22,315 bases of DNA from JAKAGZ01 sp964412105 (GTDB lineage: Bacteria > Bacteroidota > Ignavibacteria > Ignavibacteriales > Ignavibacteriaceae): NCBI GenBank assembly GCA_964412105.1, contig CAYPNM010000047.1:1-22315 (forward strand). Reading direction: 5' to 3'. The stretch's first letter is position 1. Each line of letters starts with the position of its first letter. The notes beneath the pieces are model-generated. The model was not told where the DNA came from. It worked only from the letters and a program-made list of their open reading frames with translations, and searched no databases. This document shows, piece after piece, positions 16,289 to 22,315 of the stretch. Made by a program: the position numbers and the translations under genes.

Positions 16289-17842
16289 ATGAAAAAGCAA
16301 ACCGAGCTAATAATACCTCCAGAAAAACTACACGATAAGGAATTTCTCTATTCTACTGCAGCCGACACATTAAATATTTCTGTTGAGGAAATAAATTCAG
16401 TTGTACAACTCCGCCGATCGATCGATGCTCGAAGGAAGCAGCCGGTTTACCGGATCCTGTCGGAAGTTTATGTAAATGAGAAGCCCGTCACCGAAGAAAA
16501 AATAGCATATAAGCCGGCTAAAGATGGGGAAAAAGTTGTAATAGTCGGGTGCGGTCCGGCAGGAATGTTTGGAGCTTTACGTCTAATTGAGTTAGGGATA
16601 AAACCGATTATTATAGAGCGCGGGAAAGATGTGCAAACCCGTCGAAGGGATCTGCGGGCAATTCAGCAGGATCATATAGTCAACCCTGATTCCAATTACT
16701 GCTTTGGAGAAGGCGGGGCAGGTACCTACAGCGATGGAAAACTTTATACACGTTCTACCAAGCGAGGCGATGTTAAAAAGATATTGAAAATCTTTATGCA
16801 ACATGGAGCTACTCCTGAAATAATGATCGATGCACATCCGCATATCGGTTCAAACAATCTACCTGCAGTTGTTAAGGCGATGAGGGACACAATTTTAAAC
16901 TGCGGCGGAGAGATCCATTTTAATTCAAGAGTAACTGATTTTATTATTAATGAAAACAAAATCATTGGAGTAATTGCCAACGATAAAAATGAATATATCG
17001 GCGATGCAGTTATTCTTGCCACAGGGCATTCGGCACGAGATATTTATTATCTGCTGCACAAACACGATATAAAAATTGAGCCCAAGCCGTTTGCTATCGG
17101 TGTCAGGATTGAACATCCACAGGAACTGATTAATGGAATTCAATATCATTCTAAAGAAAAGAATCCCTATCTTCCCGCTGCCAGTTACACTCTTTCCTGT
17201 GATGTAAACGGCAGGGGAGTTTATTCATTTTGCATGTGTCCAGGTGGAATTATAGTTCCAGCAGCAACCGCTCCAGGAGAAATAGTAGTGAACGGAATGT
17301 CTCTTTCAAAAAGAAATTCTCCGTTCGCAAATTCCGGTTTTGTCGCTGCTGTGCGTGAAAAGGACTACGGTAAATATCAAAAGAGTTATCCATTCAGCGG
17401 GCTGGAACTTCAGCAGGAAATTGAACGGCATTCTTTTGAATTGGCAAATAACACTCAGTGCGCGCCTGCTCAGAGGGTTACAGATTTCATAAGCGGGCGA
17501 ATATCACAATCATTGCCTAAAACTTCATATATACCGGGATTAACATCCGCTGCACTGGACAGCGAGTTACCGGATTATATAGTAAAGGGATTAAAAAAGG
17601 CGCTTTATATTTTCGATAAAAAAATGAAAGGTTATATTACAGAAGAAGCTATTATTGTTGCAACTGAAAGCCGAACCAGTTCACCGATAAGAATTTTACG
17701 TGATAAAAAGAGTTTTATGCATCCTGAAGTCAGAGGGTTATTCCCGGCTGGGGAAGGAGCGGGTTATGCTGGTGGAATTGTTTCCGCTGCAATTGACGGG
17801 GAAAATTGTGCAGATGCAGTAGCTGGTTATTTGTTTCAATAG
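16289..17842 (+). CDS. NAD(P)/FAD-dependent oxidoreductase (COG2509-type uncharacterised dehydrogenase)
   Basis: 517-aa flavoprotein. An N-terminal region of about 80 residues (EEINSVVQLRRSIDARRKQ, YRILSEVYV) precedes the FAD-binding Rossmann motif VVIVGCGPAGMFGALRLIE (residues 83-101), with the acidic residue Glu110 at the end of the second strand. Further family features: YCFGEGGAGTYSDGKLYTR, AVILATGHSARDIY, EPKPFAIGVRIEHPQ, CMCPGGIIVPA, and the closing FAD motif GLFPAGEGAGYAGGIVSAA. This is the pattern of the widespread uncharacterised FAD-dependent dehydrogenases; the substrate is unknown to me. AAAGGAA lies just before the ATG. It is the only rightward gene between leftward neighbours, and is flanked by ACAGAG repeat copies at both ends (16186-16223 and 17857-17942). 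Confidence 0.92.
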   Translation: MKKQTELIIPPEKLHDKEFLYSTAADTLNISVEEINSVVQLRRSIDARRKQPVYRILSEVYVNEKPVTEEKIAYKPAKDGEKVVIVGCGPAGMFGALRLIELGIKPIIIERGKDVQTRRRDLRAIQQDHIVNPDSNYCFGEGGAGTYSDGKLYTRSTKRGDVKKILKIFMQHGATPEIMIDAHPHIGSNNLPAVVKAMRDTILNCGGEIHFNSRVTDFIINENKIIGVIANDKNEYIGDAVILATGHSARDIYYLLHKHDIKIEPKPFAIGVRIEHPQELINGIQYHSKEKNPYLPAASYTLSCDVNGRGVYSFCMCPGGIIVPAATAPGEIVVNGMSLSKRNSPFANSGFVAAVREKDYGKYQKSYPFSGLELQQEIERHSFELANNTQCAPAQRVTDFISGRISQSLPKTSYIPGLTSAALDSELPDYIVKGLKKALYIFDKKMKGYITEEAIIVATESRTSSPIRILRDKKSFMHPEVRGLFPAGEGAGYAGGIVSAAIDGENCADAVAGYLFQ

Positions 17843-17856
17843 TTTTATGTTTTTTT

Positions 17857-17942
17857 TACCACAGAGGACACAGAGTAGACACAGAGGTAACAGAGATAAT
17901 AAACTCCGCGATCTCTGTAACTTCTCTGTTAACTCTGTGGTA
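17857..17942. repeat. ACAGAG-repeat hairpin (copy A)
   Basis: Imperfect 86-bp palindrome. The left arm 17857-17886 pairs with 17913-17942 in 24 of 30 positions. ACAGAG units start at 17861, 17870, 17881 and 17890; CTCTGT units start at 17913, 17924 and 17933. All six mismatches fall in the spacers between units, and the outer 10 bp (TACCACAGAG / CTCTGTGGTA) are perfect. An alternative inner pairing joins 17887-17897 with 17911-17921 (10 of 11). It lies 14 bp after the FAD gene and 7 bp from the stop of the GxxExxY gene. Confidence 0.93.
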
Positions 17943-17949
17943 AACTTCT

Positions 17950-18339
17950 TTAATCTTCCTGATAATATTTATTTGCCAGCCTTTTAATTCCGGATTTTAA
18001 AAGCGTAACGTTAAAATTTATTAATAATCCAAACTTACAATTACTTAATTTTAAGTAAGTCAAGACTTGAGCTGTATGAATATCCGCCAATGCATCGACA
18101 GATTTTATCTCAACCACTATCCGATTTTCTACTAACAAATCAATTCTGTAGCCACATTCCAGTTTTACATCCTCGTAAATCAATGGAACAGGCTTTTCTT
18201 TATAAACTTCCAGACCTGAATTTATTAACTCGTAACATAAGCATTCCTTGTAGGCACTTTCCAATAATCCCGGTCCTAAAGATTTATGCACTTTAATTGC
18301 GTTTTGAATTATTAGAGAGGTGATTTGATTAGTTTGCAT
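17950..18339 (-). CDS. GxxExxY protein, PD-(D/E)XK nuclease-like
   Basis: 129-aa small cytoplasmic protein. The naming motif is GLLESAY (Gly24, Glu27, Tyr30) after HKSLGPG. The nuclease-like core is CGYRIDLLVENRIVVEIKS, with Asp67 and the E-x-K pair Glu77/Lys79; Glu27 would be the first-helix acidic residue. HTAQVLTYLKL and GLLINFN close the fold. I recall the family as TIGR04256 / Pfam PDDEXK_3 (PD-(D/E)XK superfamily), with no settled function. The start is good: AAGGGG lies 6 bp before the ATG. Odd: it stands alone and is bracketed on both sides by copies of one palindromic repeat, 7 bp from its stop and 66 bp beyond its start, which suggests the gene and the repeats belong together. Confidence 0.92.
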   Translation of the reverse strand: MQTNQITSLIIQNAIKVHKSLGPGLLESAYKECLCYELINSGLEVYKEKPVPLIYEDVKLECGYRIDLLVENRIVVEIKSVDALADIHTAQVLTYLKLSNCKFGLLINFNVTLLKSGIKRLANKYYQED

Positions 18340-18491
18340 TTTATCCCCTTATTATGGATGAGTAATTTCTTACTGAATTGTGACTTGCTAGAGTACAAAA
18401 ATTTTACCACAGAGGACACAGAGCAGACGCAGAGGCAACAGAGAAAATTAACTCTGTGGTTAAACTAGCCGAAACAATTGAATCTTCAAAA
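18340..18491. other. Intergenic region holding repeat copy B
   Basis: 152 bp between the GxxExxY gene and the end of the GH13-like gene. Apart from repeat copy B (18405-18460) and the Shine-Dalgarno of the GxxExxY gene, I see nothing in it. Confidence 0.6.
18405..18460. repeat. ACAGAG-repeat hairpin with shortened right arm (copy B)
   Basis: Four units start at 18409, 18418, 18429 (GCAGAG) and 18438, the same 9-11-9 spacing as copy A. Over the first 41 bases it is identical to copy A at 37. Only one CTCTGT unit remains on the right; 18452-18460 pairs perfectly with 18406-18414 (9 bp). Compared with copy A, the inner two right-arm units and the loop are missing. Confidence 0.9.
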
Positions 18492-21400
18492 TTATTTTCG
18501 ACGTTTCGTGGCTTTCTTTTTGACTGGCTTTCTACTCGAAGACTTTTTTGCCTTAGCGGACTTTCCGTTTTTGCCTAACATTAAAGTTTTTAATTTAAGG
18601 ATAGAGTAGCCACTTTTTTCTGATTTACCTTTAACGTCAGTGAAAAAGGAATAGAATGATTTAATCTTATCAAGCGTTGTTTTCTCGGTAGTTTTCTTTC
18701 CTTTGAAATAACTAGCAGATATAAGCATAAACAACCAATCCAGCAGCAATTCAAAATTTTCTTTATGGAAATATTTTATTCCCATATGTTCGTTGATGTT
18801 CAGATAAGCAGCAATGTTCTCACCATAAAAGAGATCGGAAACATAAATTACACGGCTTTCCCTCCGGGTTCCTACCATATCTGTTTCTGTCCATAGGTGA
18901 AACTTGTCTTTGCCGGTAAGAGATTTAATTAAATAGATAGTGCTGTAAATTTTATCTTCAGGAATTCTAATATTCTTATAAGTGTTATTTAATACTCTAT
19001 ATATATCAATATTATCAAAAAGATTTTGTAAAGCTGAGTACTGGAAAATATTGTGTAACATTAAAAGCTGAATCAAAATTTTGCTATTTGCATTTTCATT
19101 ATCCCTGAGTGGAAAAGACTGCACAGCCTCTTTGTACCATTTAGGACACGTTTTTCTTTTCAGCAATTTTGAATTTAATTCAGATAATTTTCTGAATGAA
19201 TCAATATCATTATGAATTCCTTCTATGACTGCAGAGGTTTCTATTTCCTGTGAAGCGAATTCATTGACTTTATTTACTACCGAAAATATCCTGGCGTTCA
19301 TTTCTTTCGGCAGGCTTTCTTCCTTACCGGTTATATAAGATTCAGTTCTATTTAGTAATTCTTCATTAAATAAAGCATCAAAAGCGTGGTGAACGGGTGC
19401 CAGGTTCAGTTCCCGTAATTCATGCTCAATGGAGTGAACGCCTCTTCCATTCAAATGATGATAAAGTCTCTCATAATTTCCTGTGATATCATAAACTTCT
19501 TTGAAATTCTGCAATAGGTAATATTGATAACCCTCCAGATCAAAATGGAATCCATTATGGTTTATGCCTTCGCCCGACACAATATATTCAAGCTTCGTTC
19601 TATGGTCCCGATAAGTATAGAAATGTCTATTGCTTTCCTTTATCCATAAAGCGTCGGCTATTTTCTTTGAAGTGAAAGCTCCATTTTCTGATGGGTTTAT
19701 TTTCATCACACTATGACTCACGGTGCCGCTGCATCTGTAATAGGAATTATTATAAATTACCAACGCTCTTTCGTCACCTGAACTATTGGAGAAAGCGAAA
19801 ACATTTTCATTTATATACCCGGCATCATCAAAAAAATCGTAAAGATTAAAATCTTGCACCTGGCTAAAAAGATATCGCTTCTGCATAACCGGAAAAATTT
19901 CTGCTTCGTGTCTTCTGACCAGAAAATCATTGCTTGTCTCGTCGTAATATGCCCGCCTATATTCCATGCCATACTTTTCATGGTATCCCTCTATTTGGCC
20001 GTGTCCAAACATCGGCAAACCGGGAAGAGTGATCATCATTAGAGCAACACCGAAATATTTATCGCCGTCACCGAACTGGTTAATTGCAGTTTCCTCATCA
20101 GGATTGCTCATGAAGTTAACATACCGTTTTAAGATCTCAGGATTAAATTCCAGAGTATTTTTTATGAGGATCCGGTATTTGCTATTTTCCTCTTTCATAA
20201 GCATATGCATAAATGCACTGTTGTAAACGCGGTGCATTCCGAGAGTGCGGACAAAATATCCCTCCATAAGCCAAAAAGCTTCAGCCAGCAACAAAGTATC
20301 CGGCATTTCTGCGTTAATTCTGTCGACCACCTCCCTCCAAAATTCATTCGGCATCAAGACATCGAAATCGTTGCGAGTTAATGAAAAATCGGAACGTGTC
20401 GGGATTGCTCCGCCTGTGCCCGGTTGCGGAAACCAAAGCCGTGCATAATGCTTTTTTGTCAATGTCATCGCAGCATCAAACCTGATGATGGGAGTTTTTC
20501 TGGCAACGTGCATTATGGTTTGTATTAAAGATTCCCTCACTTCGGGTCTCAATAAATTCAATTGTGCAGTATCATTCCAGGGCATGCTAGTTCCATCATT
20601 GCCGTGATAGATATATTTCACATCTCCTGTCTGGTTATCTCTTCTTTGAAAAGCTACAGCCGCATCCTGACGTGAATAATATTTGTCTTCAATTCTCACA
20701 TCAATGCGAGGGTCATCGGAAAGGTTGGGACTGTTAAATGAGTAGTTCGGGAATGGAGGATAATCACTTTGAATAAAATAATCAGGATGCTCGATTATCC
20801 ATTTTGAAAATATACCCGTATGATTGGGTACCATATCGCTTGAAAGACGAATGCCTCTCAGCCAGGCACGATATTTAAGATTTTGAAAAGCATCCTCGCC
20901 ACCGAGTTCATTTGCAATTACATAATCATAGAGCGAATAAGCCGAAGGAGCTGCTTCAGGATTTCCTGTCATCTGTTTTATTTTTTTAGAAGCACTACTT
21001 CTCTCCCATATTCCGATCAGCCAGAGAGCGGTGAAATTCCATCTCGCAAGATCATTAAGCTCTTCATCAGGAATTTGGTCAAGTCGTGTAATAGATCGCT
21101 GATATCTTTTTGAAAGCTGGTCGAGCCAGACAAAAATATTTTTGGCTATCATTACAACTTTTGGCATCCACTCAATATCGGAAGTGAAGCGCTCGTACTC
21201 TTCGTAATAGTAACGTCTTTCATCTTCAGACAAAGTCCCTGCAAGTAATTTTTCTCTGAGTTTTCTTAAATATTCTGCATCATAATCGGGTACAGGGGGA
21301 GTACCTTTGTGAAATCCGCCGATTTGAAATAACCTCGCATCTTCTGCAAAAAGATCCCTGCTTCTGAAGAGCCTGTCATCAAAAACAGATTTTATGTAAA

Positions 21401-22091
21401 TGCCCCAGTTTTTGTGGATGAAGTCAAGCTGTCCAGCAAGGTCATAAGGACTTGTCTCAATAGGTTTTCTAAGGAATTGTGTCAGGGATAAATTATCCGG
21501 GCCAAGTTTTCTTTCATTTTCGAAGAATTTTTCACTTCTTCGGACAAATTCCAGATAACCTGTCTGCAGACCAAGTGAAGAATCATCATAAATCTCTTTC
21601 AAATGTTCGCCTGCAGGATTATTGTTTCCGATATTTAATAACAGCAACTCCTCAAAAATTATTTCTGTATTAGGCTTGTTTTCTGTAAAACCATGCAGGT
21701 AATCGCTTGCGTGAATTTTCCCAGAATAAACTTCAGGCGGGGGGAAATCATCAATGAACTGAAGCAGTAGCTTTTCAAATTCTTTGTCTCCCAAATCCGA
21801 TTTTAATTTGTTTATTGCCCGCTTCAGAACATTTTTATTCTCAGTTTCTTCGTAAACTCTGATAACATAATGAAAAATTTCGTGCTGCAGACCTATACCA
21901 TTAATTACTCCGGGTGTTACGAATTTTTCCTCTTTATTTGTTATTCTTCTTTCCGAGTTAATCTTTTCTGCAAGATTTCTAGCCATTCTGAAATTAACAA
22001 TTAATAGATCGCCATTAATTGAAAAGAGAGAACTTTCTATTTTATATTTTTTACGCGATTCTTTTTTAACCTGGAAGTCAAATCGGGGCAT
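18492..22091 (-). CDS. Large alpha-amylase (GH13)-like protein with basic C-terminal tail
   Basis: 1199-aa cytoplasmic protein (no signal peptide) with a GH13 (beta/alpha)8 core. GH13 conserved regions seen: SSDMVPNH (region I, Asp419-His424), IIRFDAAMTL (region II, Arg537 and nucleophile Asp539), LLAEAFW (region III, acid/base Glu604), and NQFGDGDKYFG (region IV, Asp677; the usual NHD histidine is Gly here). The catalytic triad is intact. The N-terminal ~330 residues contain GIGLQHEIFHYVIRVYEE and no domain I recognise; about 870-1150 is a helical region of unknown kind; the last 26 residues contain 14 Lys/Arg. Probably acts on alpha-glucans or a related sugar inside the cell; specificity is unknown. 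ATG 22091 lacks a clear Shine-Dalgarno. It follows the end of a type IX secreted protein gene by 83 bp. Confidence 0.9.
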   Translation of the reverse strand: MPRFDFQVKKESRKKYKIESSLFSINGDLLIVNFRMARNLAEKINSERRITNKEEKFVTPGVINGIGLQHEIFHYVIRVYEETENKNVLKRAINKLKSDLGDKEFEKLLLQFIDDFPPPEVYSGKIHASDYLHGFTENKPNTEIIFEELLLLNIGNNNPAGEHLKEIYDDSSLGLQTGYLEFVRRSEKFFENERKLGPDNLSLTQFLRKPIETSPYDLAGQLDFIHKNWGIYIKSVFDDRLFRSRDLFAEDARLFQIGGFHKGTPPVPDYDAEYLRKLREKLLAGTLSEDERRYYYEEYERFTSDIEWMPKVVMIAKNIFVWLDQLSKRYQRSITRLDQIPDEELNDLARWNFTALWLIGIWERSSASKKIKQMTGNPEAAPSAYSLYDYVIANELGGEDAFQNLKYRAWLRGIRLSSDMVPNHTGIFSKWIIEHPDYFIQSDYPPFPNYSFNSPNLSDDPRIDVRIEDKYYSRQDAAVAFQRRDNQTGDVKYIYHGNDGTSMPWNDTAQLNLLRPEVRESLIQTIMHVARKTPIIRFDAAMTLTKKHYARLWFPQPGTGGAIPTRSDFSLTRNDFDVLMPNEFWREVVDRINAEMPDTLLLAEAFWLMEGYFVRTLGMHRVYNSAFMHMLMKEENSKYRILIKNTLEFNPEILKRYVNFMSNPDEETAINQFGDGDKYFGVALMMITLPGLPMFGHGQIEGYHEKYGMEYRRAYYDETSNDFLVRRHEAEIFPVMQKRYLFSQVQDFNLYDFFDDAGYINENVFAFSNSSGDERALVIYNNSYYRCSGTVSHSVMKINPSENGAFTSKKIADALWIKESNRHFYTYRDHRTKLEYIVSGEGINHNGFHFDLEGYQYYLLQNFKEVYDITGNYERLYHHLNGRGVHSIEHELRELNLAPVHHAFDALFNEELLNRTESYITGKEESLPKEMNARIFSVVNKVNEFASQEIETSAVIEGIHNDIDSFRKLSELNSKLLKRKTCPKWYKEAVQSFPLRDNENANSKILIQLLMLHNIFQYSALQNLFDNIDIYRVLNNTYKNIRIPEDKIYSTIYLIKSLTGKDKFHLWTETDMVGTRRESRVIYVSDLFYGENIAAYLNINEHMGIKYFHKENFELLLDWLFMLISASYFKGKKTTEKTTLDKIKSFYSFFTDVKGKSEKSGYSILKLKTLMLGKNGKSAKAKKSSSRKPVKKKATKRRK

Positions 22092-22174
22092 ATCGATGAA
22101 AAATTTTTTTGTGATATGAGATAATATAACAAAACTTTAGCCAAAATCTGGAAGGATACTAAAGAGCCGGCCGG

Positions 22175-22315
22175 TTATTTTAGCAGTACCATAGCCTTAG
22201 TCTTTGAAAAATTCTCCGTAATAAATCTGTAAAAGTAAATTCCGGAGGAGACTTTCCTGTTATAATTATCCAATCCGTTCCACCTGACGCTATGAAAACC
22301 AGCATTTTGATAGCC
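22175..22315 (-). CDS. C-terminal end of a type IX secretion system cargo protein (5' part outside window)
   Basis: A 46-residue open frame enters from the right edge and stops at TAA (22175-22177 on the plus strand). It reads GYQNAGFHSVRWNGLDNYNR, then KVSSGIYFYRF and ends SKTKAMVLLK. This is the FlgD-like/type A C-terminal sorting signal of type IX secreted proteins: the WNGxDNxxRxVSSGIYFYR core, then a basic-hydrophobic end. The cargo domain lies outside the window, so its activity is unknown; the protein should be exported by a signal peptide and then passed through the outer membrane by the type IX machinery. The frame is too short to be noticed by length alone, but the motif match is strong. 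Confidence 0.9.
   Translation of the reverse strand, partial: GYQNAGFHSVRWNGLDNYNRKVSSGIYFYRFITENFSKTKAMVLLK

Noticed and set aside
17857..17942. Hairpin A as an intrinsic terminator for the FAD or GxxExxY gene
   Set aside because: The T run precedes rather than follows the hairpin on the plus strand, and on the minus strand the hairpin is followed by A residues. It may still affect transcript ends, but it is not a standard terminator.
16186..18460. CRISPR array
   Set aside because: Units are 6 bp with 3-5 bp spacers inside short palindromes, kilobase-scale copies are far apart, and no cas gene is present.
22167..22174. CCGGCCGG palindrome just after the type IX cargo stop
   Set aside because: A perfect 8-bp palindrome without a loop cannot form a useful terminator hairpin and there is no T run; it is probably chance or a restriction-type site.

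Overview
The window looks like a chromosomal stretch from an AT-rich member of the Ignavibacteria (Bacteroidota/Chlorobi group), probably assembled from a metagenome because it holds a 100-N scaffold gap. The lineage call is an inference. It rests on a type A C-terminal secretion signal (type IX secretion) at the right edge, a DUF4296 lipoprotein, signal peptides ending in -FAQ, a GtaA/DUF4965-type glutaminase-like protein, and an ORF style familiar from Ignavibacteria. Unlike typical Bacteroidetes, several genes carry obvious G-rich Shine-Dalgarno tracts.

Layout. (1) 1-1574, + strand: the end of phosphoglycerate kinase, a rhomboid protease and a small DUF4296 lipoprotein. (2) 1531-4158, - strand: a long RecQ helicase whose 3' end overlaps the lipoprotein gene tail to tail. 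(3) 4357-6110, + strand: a two-gene ABC-2 transporter (ATPase and NosY-like permease) with an ATGA overlap. (4) 6151-11167, + strand: an acyl-CoA/acetate group made of a 3-hydroxyacyl-CoA dehydrogenase, acetate kinase, a BKR-like short-chain dehydrogenase broken by the assembly gap, and a long-chain acyl-CoA synthetase. (5) 11175-16055, - strand: six genes, most of them exported proteins or envelope-linked: a DUF1579-like protein, a hypothetical membrane protein, a YdeI/DUF1801 protein, the glutaminase-family protein, and a secreted metallo-beta-lactamase-fold hydrolase. (6) 16186-18464: a repeat-bounded block with an FAD-dependent oxidoreductase (+) and a GxxExxY/PD-(D/E)XK-type protein (-). 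(7) 18492-22091, - strand: a 1199-aa GH13-like protein with a histone-like basic tail. (8) 22175-22315, - strand: the tail of a type IX secreted protein.

The most striking structure is in block 6. Three copies of an ACAGAG-repeat module share one spacing rule: unit starts step by 9, 11 and 9 bp. One copy is a 30-bp-arm hairpin in which every mismatch lies between the ACAGAG units. The second is the same module with most of its right arm missing, and the third is a decayed left arm. Two copies bracket the small nuclease-like gene, and all three together bracket nuclease plus oxidoreductase. This suggests a repeat/nuclease element, possibly mobile, that may have carried the oxidoreductase as a passenger.

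Two dehydrogenases in the acyl-CoA group have altered active sites. The SDR has Ser and Arg where the catalytic Tyr and Lys should be, and the 3-hydroxyacyl-CoA dehydrogenase has Thr where the family has an active-site Asn. I saw no tRNA, rRNA, CRISPR array or known insertion sequence, and no gene-free stretch longer than 300 bp.
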